A DNA stretch of 64,000 nt from Branchiostoma floridae (Eukaryota > Chordata > Leptocardii > Amphioxiformes > Branchiostomatidae): positions 11,438,950-11,502,949 of the forward strand of contig NC_049994.1 in assembly GCF_000003815.2 (NCBI RefSeq). The letters are read 5' to 3'. The notes beneath the pieces were generated by a model. That model was not told where the DNA came from, did no database searches, and saw only the letters and a list, made by a program, of their open reading frames with translations. A program made the translations under genes and the position numbers. Position 1 is the first letter of the stretch, and each line of letters begins with the position of its first letter. Positions 14,401 through 26,400 of this stretch are shown one piece after another.

Positions 14401-17400
14401 GATTATCCAACCGAATTGCGGGATTATCATTCAATTTCAGGAGAACACGGAACGTACCCTTGCTACAGTTAATGCCACTTGCTCAAAATCGCTTTCCCCT
14501 AAAACCCGGGCAATCAAACGTTGATGCAGAATTACACATCAGGACGGCAGAAATATTGTTGCCATGGCAACAGGGATGATTGCTGGTCCATCTGATTGGA
14601 TTAAACCCATTGTGTCAACCATGAAAAATGGAATCTTATTTGTGATTTGATTTTGGCTCACCGTGAAAGGAGTGTTAGCTCGCTGGAGGTGCCTTGCTAA
14701 ATTCCTTCACTATCATCTAGATTTCCACTTTTCTAGTTATAGAATATCTAACGTTATTAGATTCTGACCAACACACCTTGCCAAAAATTAATACAATGGA
14801 GCTCTAGAAGAAATTATGAACCTAAGAATGTACTTGCCATATAATCTAAATACAAATAACCATGGATCACTTTACCCTTGGAAGTCGTCCTTGGATACTG
14901 ACAAATAACAACACTAGTTAAGGATAATCTACTTCTCAATACCCCAGTTGAAATACTACAAACAACTTAATGAAGACAGCTACATGTTTAATGTCTTTGG
15001 TACCACATGTACATGACTGTATATATTTGGAATATATCTACTAATGTCCAAAAACATCAAGCTATCACGCAAGAAATAATTTCTTCATCTCTCCTAATGT
15101 ATGGGGAACTCTTAATAAATTAGTACAAGATTCCAAAGCCTGTTTTTCCCTTTTGAACAGATCAGTCTTGTAAATGTAAGAACCTTTGTCCACCTACCTT
15201 TCAGTCTCCACATGAGTAAATGTAGGGCTTGCCATTGCTACATGTATCTAAGAGTACCCCACTAAGCAAGTTCTCCTGACATAGCAACAAGGAAGATCAT
15301 GACTGCCACATAAACTGTCAATCATGACCTCCTTATAAGGGTATCAGCCTGACCAGTTTTCAGAGGGGTAATTTTTTTCTCAAACATAATCTATTTTCTT
15401 TATAAATAAAATTATATTAAGTTTTCATATGATTGTTGTTGAGATGATATCCCACCCCATTATAATCATATTTCTATGTATGTTTCTTTTGTAAATTTGT
15501 TAGTAAAGATGATCTCACCCCTGTTTGTCTCGTGGCATAGTCCATCCCTAAAACTCCCATTATGAACAGCACAAACAAGGATCAAGGTCAAATCCATCTC
15601 TGTCCTTGCATGCCATTACCCTCTGACTAAACTGCATTTTATAATTACTTTAGATATCCAGACGGCCATTTTCAAAATGTTTTATTATCTATCGGATCCT
15701 GCTCTATTTACTGTATTTTATAAGTATCTGATAAGAAACAAAGAAACAAATTTGTGAAGCAAAAAGAGAACATGTCATGTGGTTTGGGATTTCCCTTATA
15801 ATGCAGTTGGGAAGAACATTGAAGATCAGCAGGTTTTACATCTAATATTATCATATTTTTGCCAGCAATTCCACCAAAAAGTGGTTACCAAGGCTTTACA
15901 AAAATGTGTTGAACACCTGAATATCTTAAATTTGCGTAACTCCACTGCTGCATTAGCTTATCTCCTTATATTCATTATATTCTTTCATGTTTCAGTCTCA
16001 GCATACATGGTAGAATTATGAGACTTGACATTATTTTTGACAGTAACACTTAAATCTTCAAGATTCTTAATGACATATCCACAAAAATACTCTACAACAA
16101 TTTGATTGCTGTTTTATATCACAAGCTTACACATGTAATTCCTAGAGCCTTTTCAAGTACTAGCATCCATCTGAACTTCCATGGTGCCTGGCTACACCTA
16201 CTGGTCAGAGGGGAAGTGATCTGATCTTATAAATCCCATAACCTTTTACATTAACACCTGCGGTCTACAGCACTTTTATACATGTATGTCAAACCCATTA
16301 CTATAAATCTTTTAATAGATACTTGACCTCAATGAAAAGCAGCCTGCAGGCTGATTTGAGATTCTTATGAATAAACTAAGTTTCAAATAATTTTCCACCC
16401 AGCTGTAACTGAACACAGGAATTCAGGTAGGCAGATCTTGCAGTGGTTTAACTTTTAAGACAGTAACAAGTAAGCTGGGGAAGGAGTTTAGCCGGCACAG
16501 GACTTTTATTTCACCGAGTTTTATTCTTCCACAGTGGAAGAAGAGGGATGAGCTCTGCCTTCTAGTAGCATTACCCAAGACACACTAGTACTTACACAGT
16601 TACATGGACTAACAACCCACTACCCCTACAGCCTTAAAAAGGCTAGCGCGCGCTATGGGACCTTTGCCTTTTTTCAAACACAAACCACTAATGGGTTTCG
16701 TGGGTGGTGTGTTGGTGTTATGTGGGTGCCTTACTCCTACATTATATTACGTAAGTGCATTAGATTCTGACTCCTGTAACCTTTAATTAGCACTAGGTCA
16801 TGTGCCAAGCAAATGGATTCTTAAAGTTTACATATGTACTACTATATATAGAAGTGTAGCCTTGGAGAAAAGGTGTATTCTACAAAACACTTTGAAGGAC
16901 TACAAAACATTAGTATAAAAGCATCGTCAATAGTTTTTGAAGTTTTAGTATGATCCATAAATTCAGAGTGGTGCAAGTAACATTTGTCTAGTGCAGGTAA
17001 TCTTCAATGTTACCTGCACTGCCTTGAATCATTGAGCCTTTCAGAGAAACTACAAAAAGCTGTCCTTACCACGTAACCTGTACACTTCGCCATTGGCAGC
17101 GTTGATACTGAACGTGTGAGAATCCTCGTCGCTGGGTGACATCACCGATCCCGCCAGCTGCAGCGAACCCCGCGGCCTCTGCTTCTTACTCTCCTCATTT
17201 ACATAATAGTCAAGAACACCCGAGTCTGGGTCAAGTACAAACCACCTGTAGGTCAAGGGTCAAAAGTTCAAGGGTTAAAGGTTGCTTAGGCTTGATGTGA
17301 TGAAGTTATACACGATCATGACCCAATTTCTCTAAATTAACATTATTTGTTATATACTTTTCTTGTCCTAGCAAATACCAGAATAAAAATCAAACACAGA

Positions 17401-20400
17401 AGATATGTAAAAATGGAAATTTCATGTCAGTGAAAGAATGAAGTTTTGTAATGTTCCCTCAAAATACAGGAAGTACCATGTGTTCTTGTAGCCTTTATCA
17501 AAATTGTGGACTCTTTATAATAGCAAGGGAATTACTGGGAGGCCAGAGATAAATGCTAATCTTGATCAAAAGACTTTCCTGTCTGGGCTACCACCTGAGA
17601 CCACAGGAAAGTCTGACCATCAGTGGGGCCAAAGTATCTTTATTCATTGGATGTCATCCAGGGGTTTTGTATGCTTTTGTACAGGAATTCGTGGCTTTTT
17701 CATAGTCATAAGATATGCATGAGTTTCAGAAAATCAATGAAAATGCTTCGGCACCCCTGATATCTCAAACTCACATATCACCCATCTCATAGAGACTGCA
17801 GTCAGTTTGGAGGCATGTCAATGATTGTGAAGAAATTGAGGCAACATACATTGCAAGAAAATGTTTGAAACATTGACAAGAAAATTCTGGAATCTTCAAA
17901 CTCCCTCATCTAAAAACAAAATCTTACAAAGAAAGTAAAATATGCATCTGTGTGAGCATTAATATTCATAAAGTTTAACGTAAACTTTTAAAGTTACTGA
18001 ATTATCAGTACAAACTGGGATCAGATAAGAAACGAGATCTGCAGTACTGTGCATGAATGCTAGATGGCATTCCACTATAGAAAATACAACACAAATAAAA
18101 GATAGTATATAATGTTACTCCATTTGTTGCTCTTCATCCTTGGAGACCAAACACTTTTTAATTTTAAACCTTTTCAGTCAATGAATAAATCGACTTTACT
18201 AAGCATGAATAAATTTATTTCAGCAAAATGCTTAGTAATGGAAAGGTTTAAGTAAGCATGCTACTGTAAAACTAATACGTAAAGGACTCTAATTATATAT
18301 AATTGTGTGAGTCTAAACAGAAATTATTGCAAGACAAAGTTAAACCTGAACACACAGAAATAAGGACAGAAAATGGAAGGACAGTAAGCAATCATACACA
18401 CTTATCATATACATGTAGTCGTCAATAGAATGGTACAACATTCAAGAAATACGCACAAAGACATGGACATTAAAATATGGTAGAAGAAAGAAATATATGT
18501 ATTGGAAAACAACTCCAGTGAAAAAAAAAATTGTACCTTACAATTTTTTAATAAAATAACACTTATAGAGTCCTCCTTTTGAAAAGAGACCAATAATAGA
18601 GTCATATTTGGCTTATTAAACTATGTCTTTTCATTCTGGCAAGAAAGCTTGACATGCATAGATTTCAAATTTTTCCAGAACTGTGTTTAGACTATAGACA
18701 TTTCTGTTCATAGACGTTGCCAGAAGTACAAACGTAGCTCTGGAAATGAAGCAGGAAAGTTCAGGAGAGACCAGTTCTTTACCTTACCTATATTGCCATC
18801 CAGTTATGAGGTTGGTATATTTGGCCAGCTGGCCTTGATATGGTTGCCTTGACAACACAGCAAGAGAGAAAAAAGAGAAGAAGGTTGGATATTGGTGGAC
18901 ATTCATTGCCATGATTTACCAGAACGCTGTTCTGAGACCACAGAACATTATTCTGATACCATCATTGAGTTTTTAGTGCTTTCTAACTTATGAATTGATT
19001 GTTGAACAAAGCATGACATATACACTTATATGGCTACAGACTAAGATTATGCTGCCATGGTGTTATTGTTAACTTAGTCTATGGTTGCTACCAGTCAATA
19101 TCATTTTCCTTCCTATTAAAGTTTTAACAAATCGACTAATGCCGAAAAATCCCATTTGGAAATCTGACGTTGTAACGTAATAACAACAGCCTGTTGTTAT
19201 TAAGTTAGAACATGTAATATTTAGCAACTTTAGTAACATGCCAAGCCGCGGCCATTCTAAAATGTAAATGTTCTTGCATGACAAAAATATGTATATACGC
19301 CGTCCTGTGCCTAATTGAATTTCACTGAGTCATCTTTCATACAACATGCTTTTCAAAATTCATGTTTTTTTATGAGGCTCAGAATTCATTATACTTGATA
19401 GGGAATAGGTAAACTGGTGCACTTAAAAAATTAGATGCATAGGAAAGATTTGGGTCCACAACAAGAAAATGAAAAGGTAAAATGTCAACGAACTTTGTAT
19501 GCACAAAATGACAAGGGTGCACATGCCACCCAGTATTTTGAGTCCTGTGTTGAGTCCTATGATTGCAACATTTATCTTGACTGAGTTTTCATTCCTTGGT
19601 TAAGGGCAGATAAAGGAACTGTTTTGCCCCAGCTTAAATGGAGACAGCACAAATGTACATGTGGACCTTACACTGCATTCATCACACCAAAGATTTAGCA
19701 CTACATATAGCTCTGAGGTAATCAGGTATAGGAAAGGGCCATTTGGGCTGATAGCCAACAGGTTGGCGCACAGTATGTGACAAATTTGTGACCTTGTCAC
19801 ATACTGTACATGTTAAGAGTCATTACAACCCTTGCCAGGCTGCCAAAGAACTGGTAATCGTCATGTATGTCTGGGAACAAACCAATTTCTTCAATGCTGC
19901 CAAAATACAAATGAGTCACACTCAGACTCATAGTGTACAACTTACGTGATTCTTGTAAGTTGTATTGCGATAGACCATTCCCATTACCCCGCCTACCTCT
20001 GTCACAAATTATGTAGAATACAATGTATCTGATGGACATGCAGCCACCCTCTCATTTGGTTAACTGCTAATATTATAATTTTGATGTGTAGTAAATCAGG
20101 ATCAGTCTTATTGTATACTAGGGGTGGGTACCGGTACAGAAAATTCAGGTCCAGGTCCGGTTCAGGTCCAAAGGATCAGGTCCAGGTCCGGACCTGAACC
20201 TGGACCTGATTCAGTATGACACATACCAATGGTCCATTCCACTACAAAGAAATCTGTTTGGTGGACTTTTAGACTTAAATTTGTGTACATTGGCGTTTTC
20301 AAATCCTACAACGCTAACTGCACCTGTACGATTAGCGGTAAAACTTGGTAGAAATTATTATAAACTCTACTCTACTTCACTCGTTATCTTCTTCCACCTA

Positions 20401-22764
20401 CAAGCGCCAAAACGTGTGAATGCCTGATAAAATAATCTGTTAATTTTCTAATCGGTCCAACATCCGGTCCACCTAATTTTTTCAGGTCCGGTTTTTCTGG
20501 ACCGGTCCAATAAGAAAAACCGGTTTTGTACCGGTACACTGTACCGATACCCAGCCCTACTGTATACGTACATGTAGCAACCTGCAAGTTGGCTGCAACA
20601 TGCAACTTTTGGAAAACAACCCAACATCAAGTTGGTAAACTTTGTGAACAGCTTTGCAATTTTGTAGCTATAAGATATGCTATATATTATTGCTAGCTTG
20701 GTACAACAAAGCACAGCATTTAGCAAGTAAATACTAAATAGGGTTATTAAATTCACATTAATCATGAAGACATGTTTTTTTTAGAAAGTTTCTACAAATT
20801 GAAAGTAAAATTTGCATTATTGCAGATAATGGAAAAAATTGCAATTCAGTGTCAAACTCTAGTGTATGATATAAGAACATATATCAGAGTATGTGGAGAA
20901 GGACAACCTCAAGCCAACCGTTCACACTTACGCCACATCTTCAGAAAAGATGCTGGAGCCGCATGTTCCCCATTTAGGAACTTTATTCGAACCGACACAC
21001 AACAAACATGTTTCGCCGTAGGCCTTCCTCAATGTCATGGGCTCGAATGAGCATAGTACAGCATGTCCTCGCTTTTAATTTTATAGGCCAAGTGCATAGT
21101 GCAATGACCAGGTGCAAGGTGCCCTAGGTGGCTTAACCAATCACAGTTCAGCAAGGTAGTGCAGTCTGCTCTATGACTGGTCTAGTTGGTCTGGTCGTCC
21201 TTCTCCACATACACCATGAATATATATGTAGCTCACTCCTTGAACCTGGAAGGGTCCTGTTAACGTTTGATTGAATGTGTGTGTGCATGTCAGTTAAAGA
21301 AAGAAGGAAAACAAATTGAATCGATTGGAAAGAAAATCTGCAAAAGAAAGCTAAGAGAAAAACAAGATAAAGGAAAATAGAACTGCACATGCACAAATTA
21401 TCTATATTAGAGAGTATTTCTTCATCACTTTTTAAAAACGTTGTTTTATTTTAAGGAATTTCTCATGTTCAACAGCTGAAGCCATCAAACCCCTCCTATA
21501 CCCTCCTGTGTAAATGTGACATGACCACAAGAGTAAACATGAATGAATGAAATGGCTATTTTGAAAGGGTAATTTCAAAAATTGTTCCTCCTGATCCTAT
21601 TTTAGAAACAAACAGGTGCAAGCTGTATTCTTTACATATTATCTGAGTGATTCTACTAGTCTATTTACAAACATTATCATAACTATTAGTGTTGAAAATG
21701 AATGTCAGATGAGTTGGACCATTGTTAACTCAAACCAAAGCAGCTAATTAGCTATTATGTCAGGCCATCATCTATATGTACATGTGTTCTAGTACTAGTA
21801 CTGATAATTTGATCTGTTCTATCCCCAACAGTTAAAGAATTGTCAATAGTATTGCTCTGAGTCTCAGTTTGCCAATGGCCTGACATAACCTGATCCTGTT
21901 GTAAAACATCCATTGTTATAATCAATATATGAAACACATAATGGTTAGATGTAGCATTAGATGATATCAGCATCAGACAGGGAATACTAACAGTTTAGCA
22001 AGGGTGGTTAATCAATCAACACCAAAACAGGACATAGTGTAGCTTAGGTGGGGCCCAGAAACAACAAAAAACATATAAAACTTCTAGATCTAAATCAATT
22101 TACCTTAACGGTGGTTATATTTCACAGCAGGAGGTAACATGTTTTTGCTGTGTTTTGAATTTGTGCTGGAAACAATTCTGTGTCATGATGCATCGTCATA
22201 TATGTAGTTATTGTAGAACTAGAACTAGTAGAAGGGCCTGTGACATGTCATAACATAACTGTCAGTGTAACAGTGGTCGTAGTGTCAAGAAATTGAAGCA
22301 TTCACCATTGGGAGGTCACAGTGCAAACCTTGAAAATAAAACCACAGCATTTTATTATTCTATTATTTACAGAACAAATAATGAAGCTTATTATAAAATA
22401 GATTTTCCAACATTGTACTCATTCACATAAAACATATACATACACTCATCATGTTGACAGGACTGTATACATAACATTCTCATAGTGTATATTTACTATC
22501 GAGAGATTTCTAGATGTGATATTCTTACCTGTACTGCCAGCCTTTCATAACGTTGGTGTATTTGCTTAGCTGTCCCTCGAACGGTCGCTTCAACCCTTCC
22601 TGCTCGGACAGCTCCAGCTCCTTGGCCCGCGCCATTACGGCCAGCAGCTGCTGTCGCTCGGCCTCGTTGAACTGGGAAAGGTCGACGGACGGCTGGACAG
22701 CAGCGGTGGCGGAAGTCTCACTAGCCGCAGGCGACTCACTCCGGGTCACGTCATTCGTCGCCAT
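2425..22764 (-). CDS. OSBPL10/OSBPL11: Oxysterol-binding protein-related protein 10/11 (pro-orthologue)
   Basis: Lipid-transfer protein of the ORP family; vertebrate ORP10/11 act at membrane contact sites on phosphoinositides and phosphatidylserine. Coding exons (minus strand, 5' to 3'): 22529-22764, 17070-17245, 13110-13189, 8906-9021, 8167-8311, 7490-7670, 6693-6973, 5816-5984, 4955-5154, 4192-4385, 3334-3511, 2876-3015, 2425-2623. All junctions are GT-AG and in phase. The total is 764 aa, close to the vertebrate proteins as I recall them (roughly 750-765). The PH domain is at about residues 60-160 ([17 protein letters not shown], then QLAG and [10 protein letters not shown]). A Ser/Pro-rich linker follows. 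The OSBP lipid-binding domain begins near residue 395 and carries the EQVSHHPP signature at 527-534. A C-terminal basic helix follows ([19 protein letters not shown]). The start ATG lies in a ccaatATGGCGACG context. One N gap (9459-9558) falls in an intron. Oddities are listed separately: a second PH exon, a copied exon tail, and an intronic copy of an S/T/Q-rich segment. Confidence 0.95.
4075..4145 (-). repeat. Intronic copy of an OSBPL exon segment
   Basis: This intronic stretch just beyond the donor of exon 4192-4385 is about 90% identical to 5011-5082, which codes the S/T/Q-rich loop of the neighbouring exon ([18 protein letters not shown]). Read in the same frame, the copy has Ser-to-Asn changes. 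It is bounded by gctttttaaagc on both sides. It is a local duplication and is not used as an exon in the model. Confidence 0.7.
6574..6654 (-). repeat. Second copy of the 3' end of OSBPL exon 6693-6973, with donor
   Basis: It matches the last 75 bases of the exon plus its gttagt donor, 113 bp further into the intron. Over 72 aligned coding bases there are seven differences, all at synonymous positions, so both copies encode [13 protein letters not shown] then [12 protein letters not shown]. The copy has no good splice acceptor directly in front of it. It could be an alternative 3' exon end, a recent duplication kept by selection or conversion, or the second haplotype left in by assembly. Confidence 0.8.
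9459..9558. other. Assembly gap (100 N)
   Basis: Exactly 100 unknown bases inside an OSBPL intron. The right flank holds an imperfect direct duplication of about 80 bp (about 9560-9715) built on atcaaatttcatgccataat, which may be why the assembly broke here. Confidence 0.95.
10520..11480. repeat. Tandem repeat, six copies of about 150-168 bp, in OSBPL intron
   Basis: The anchor gacagatcttgtttgtct recurs at 10621, 10775, 10943, 11097, 11245 and, degenerate, at 11407. Spacings are 154, 168, 154, 148 and 162. Copies 1 and 3 are almost identical over their length, which suggests recent unequal exchange or conversion. The short ORFs on the minus strand here repeat the same peptide and are by-products of the repeat. 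Confidence 0.85.
18788..18847 (-). CDS. OSBPL10/OSBPL11: Alternative or cassette PH-domain exon of the OSBPL gene
   Basis: A 60-base segment with a strong pyrimidine tract and AG in front, and a gtaaggt donor behind. Read in the gene's frame it encodes Q then [19 protein letters not shown], aligning residue for residue with the end of exon 1 ([19 protein letters not shown]). Both end at the same phase-2 position before the shared WFVLD exon at 17070-17245. The segment is phase 2-2, so inclusion keeps the frame. As I recall vertebrate ORP11, it reads TNLVTGWQYR here, closer to this copy than to exon 1. Whether it replaces or is added to the exon 1 version cannot be told from DNA. Replacement would need an alternative upstream first exon, which I did not find. 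Confidence 0.75.
   Translation of the reverse strand, partial: ATISRPAGQIYQPHNWMAI
20119..20559. mobile_element. Non-autonomous hAT-like transposon, 441 bp, in OSBPL intron 1
   Basis: Ends are near-perfect inverted repeats of about 20 bp (taggggtgggtaccggtaca against the complement of the right end, tgtaccgatacccagcccta). The flanks are an 8-bp duplication with one mismatch (ttgtatac / ctgtatac). Subterminal sequence is packed with ggtccagg and accggtcc repeats in both orientations. There is no transposase ORF. The end style and 8-bp duplication match the element at 48443-49786. Confidence 0.75.
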
Positions 22765-23410
22765 ATTGGTGGGGAGGGGGGCCGCGCGCTTGATTAGAAT
22801 TTATCGATCTAAAATCCCAGTTCTCTCCTGTCACACGAATTCACAGAGAACCATTTGAATGTCCCTACAAATTCCCGGATTCCTGTAGTTTTTGCTGCTA
22901 CCATGTACAAAATCAAAGAAATTTCAAGGGGAAAATCGTATAAATTTTATATTTTTGGAAGGCGGAAGCAACACAGAGAGGATGATGGGACGACCCACGA
23001 TGTTGCAGCAATTTGGAAGCAACCATTCTAGTATAAAGGTAGAAAATCATGAAAATAGTATGATTTGTAAACGAAATGACGCTTGAATATACTATGACAT
23101 AAAAGAACCAGTAAATCAATCATATTTTATTTGAATAATCTAATAAACTTCTGAGAAAAATGTATGTGTGCTACAAAGAAAGATGATTATAATTTGCCCA
23201 TACATTGAGATAGAATAATCCAAATAACCTTTAGTGACGTGTATCTAACCTTTGACCCTTTTGCTCACCGGTTGAGCCGTGCTTGTCGAGTTGTGGCGGA
23301 ATTTTTGTTTCTCCAAGCTGTACTTTTCCGTTTCCAGACCCATCCCGCAAATTCTGAGCTCGTCTTAAGATTTCTGTTGAACACAACATCATCTTGAGTG
23401 ACTTTCCACG
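22765..23410. promoter_or_regulatory. Divergent promoter region OSBPL / GPD1
   Basis: 646 bases separate the two start codons, so both promoters must lie here unless non-coding exons extend further. On the OSBPL side the start codon is embedded in aatATGGCGAC, close to a YY1 site, which is common at TATA-less starts that overlap the first codons. The GPD1 side (23260-23410) has higher CpG content and no clear TATA box. No protein-coding ORF is supported in between. Confidence 0.55.
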
Positions 23411-26400
23411 ATGTCTGCACCGAAGAAAATAGCGATTATCGGCTCTGGAAACTGGTAAGTTTTTAAGATGAACAAATTTTGGGTTTGCCCGGCGCGCCCC
23501 CAACTTTGGCCTACTTTAACTCGCAAATGATGTAACTTCTTTTAACGTTAAAACACTCTAACTGATCAGAAGGGAAATGAGAAAGCAAAACGTTTGTATT
23601 TATTTTGTATAGAATATACTAACTGGTCAGCAGCAACGTTTTATATTTGACCTACTTTTCCATGACCTTGCAATGACACGCACTCTTAGTATTAGTCTAT
23701 AGAGCTTTAAAAGACCTCCCAAACTTTTCTTTCTTCTCTGTTTGGACGACCCACATTTCTTGACAGTTTGCCGCTCAACATTTTAAATGTTGCGCGTCTT
23801 TCTGGGCTCGAATTCTCGTTGCTTTTAAACCTATAAGGAAGGGGGAGGGGCCGGCCCAAATGCAGTTTTCTAACCTGTGACCTACGCTCAGTTTTGGCAC
23901 GCTACCCCAAGTTGGGATCACCTCCCTGCATTCTACAGGACACTGTTATCCAATTAACGCAACGGGAATAATAGTGTTAAAAATATCTCGAGGTTACGAC
24001 GAACGAACAGATCTAAAAATGCCCAGCGTTACTTGAGTAGCAGACAACCCCAGTGTTTATTCAGCATCAGATTAGACAATTGTTGCAGTCCTTTGGGGAT
24101 AACTAGACTTGAAAGATGCCCAAGCGGAGAATTTGCATAGTAGGATGTGGGCAATGGTGAGATGTCATATTTTTTAGAGGCAGATTTCTTGATTGTTTTG
24201 TAGCTGTTACTTCAAATAACTATTTTCACCCCACAATCATGGCAGTGAAATACAATTTTGTTTGAGGTATGTTTGGCTGTTGTGTGCCCCAGTGTTAAGA
24301 AGTGTCAAATCAATTTGCATGTGCATGGGAAGCCAGACAAAATGTGTGGATAATATAGTTGAGAGCCAAACTCTTAAAGCGATCTAAACATCTTAAGGCC
24401 TAGGAAAAAAAATGTTGTGTTTCCTGTAACAGTCCTGAAAAAATTAGGGTCGGTAGGTAGGGATAATCTTTTTTTTTTTTTTTTTTTTTTTAGACATGGT
24501 ACATGTACCTGGCTTGAAAACTGGCAACACATTGGCCAAAAGCATTATTTCTTAAGCTGGGAACTGTGGTGGTGTCCATGTCAATATCTATCCATACACT
24601 TTGTTACATAGAAATGTACATTTATATTGTATGCTTCTGATGTCATCTTGCCGGCTCATAATCTTCATCTTCTGCTTTAGGGAAAGCTATCACTTATACA
24701 CAGAAGCAAACTAACTCTTATACAAGGATATAAATTGCCAACAAACATTGGGCATAGGTCCCCACTAGGACCCCTTACCGAGGGCCAACAGTCTGCCTTC
24801 AGGCTCAACAAGTGGAACAGTATACACAACTCCAAGTCATGTATTTCCTGCTTGGAACTTGAGGCAAGTTACCATGAAAAATGTAGAAAACATTGGGCAA
24901 AGCATCCTAACTTAACTTTTATCATCTTGATCATGTTAGTTAGAAAAAAAATCAACAACAAATTTTATCTAAGTTTGCCTATAGAAATAAGAATAAAAAC
25001 CTTGCTGGAATTATTGGCTCTCTGAGTTAATAAAAATCTATACAGACTAAATACATTTCATGGTCAACTGGTGCAGATGGAAAAAATTACAAATACTTGC
25101 ACTCCCCCAAAAAATACATGCACAACCAAAAGTACTATACCATAAACCATATATTAATTATCTTTTTTTTGTTACATGTACAATTGTTTGTTAGCAAAAA
25201 ATTAGATGCAATTTGATAAAACCTTGGAAAAACTCACATGCAACATTATTACCAGTACAAGTGCTGTCAAGCCTGCATTTCGCCCCAAATAAGATAGGGG
25301 CGCTGCTGTACATAAAACAAAATGGCGGCTCTCGGTTTGTTTACTTCATTTCGGACGGCTTTTGGGCGGACTTTTTTGCATTTCAGGCGTACCAAAATAG
25401 GTTAATTTTGGAGGTACAATAGTGAAAAAGCATTGTTTGTTTATTGAGTTGTTTGTTTGGGTGCTGATTTCTATGTTTCAGTTGAAAATTTACTGTGTGT
25501 TTGAGCACATGCTCCTGAGCTGAGTCATGCTTCTGAACTTCTACTACGTTTATACGTGTCCATGTGTATCTCATATTTACGATGATTTATGTGTTCCTAA
25601 TTATGTTAACTGTGATGTATGAAGTAAACAGAGGTAATGCAAGTATACAAAAGTAACGGGTTCCGCACTGGTGTTCCAGTGCTGAATCAATGGGTCGAGT
25701 CGGCCTCAGCACTGGTTTTCCAGTGCTGAAGAAACATCAGCACTGGTTTTCCAGTGCTGAACGGCCTTGTTCGAGTGCTGAAGCTCCCTCAGCACTGGAA
25801 TTCCAGTGCTGAACCCAATGCAAGCACTGGATTTCCAGTGCTGAACTTCTCCGAGCACTGGTTTTCCAGTGCTGAACTGTCGTCAGCACTCGGGTACCAG
25901 TGCTGAACTCGCGGCAGAGGTCATTCAGCACTGGTTACCCAGTGCTGAAACCGCCGTCAGCACTGGAACCGAGTGCTGATATACAAAAGTAACGGGTTCA
26001 GCACTGGATTTACCAGTGCTCGGGAACTTTTCAGCACTGGAAGACCAGTGCTGTAAAAACTTCAGCTCTGGGCTTCCAGTGCTGACGTTTATAAAGCACT
26101 GGAACGTTCCAGTGCTGAACGTAATATTCGTGTACTAGTAGCATGCGTCCGTACGGCTGTCTGAGTTATTTACTTTAGACTACACTTAGGTATATCTATG
26201 CGTGTTATTTAATCTCCAAGCAGATCTTGCGTGGCACTAGCTTTTACTAGCTTTAGACTAGAGTAGACACTTGTGATATTGTTAATTGTGTATACAGTTA
26301 ATGGCACTCAAGTTTCTTTTCTTTTGGTCAATTGATACGAAAATTTTAAATCAACAAATCACATATTCTATACTTGTGGCAAAGTAGTGTCTTTTTAGTC

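Noticed and set aside
25664-26122. Regular repeats with variable spacers, superficially like a CRISPR array
   Set aside because: The repeats are imperfect palindromes with irregular 30-55-bp spacing, lie inside a transposon with inverted ends and a target duplication, and the host is a eukaryote.
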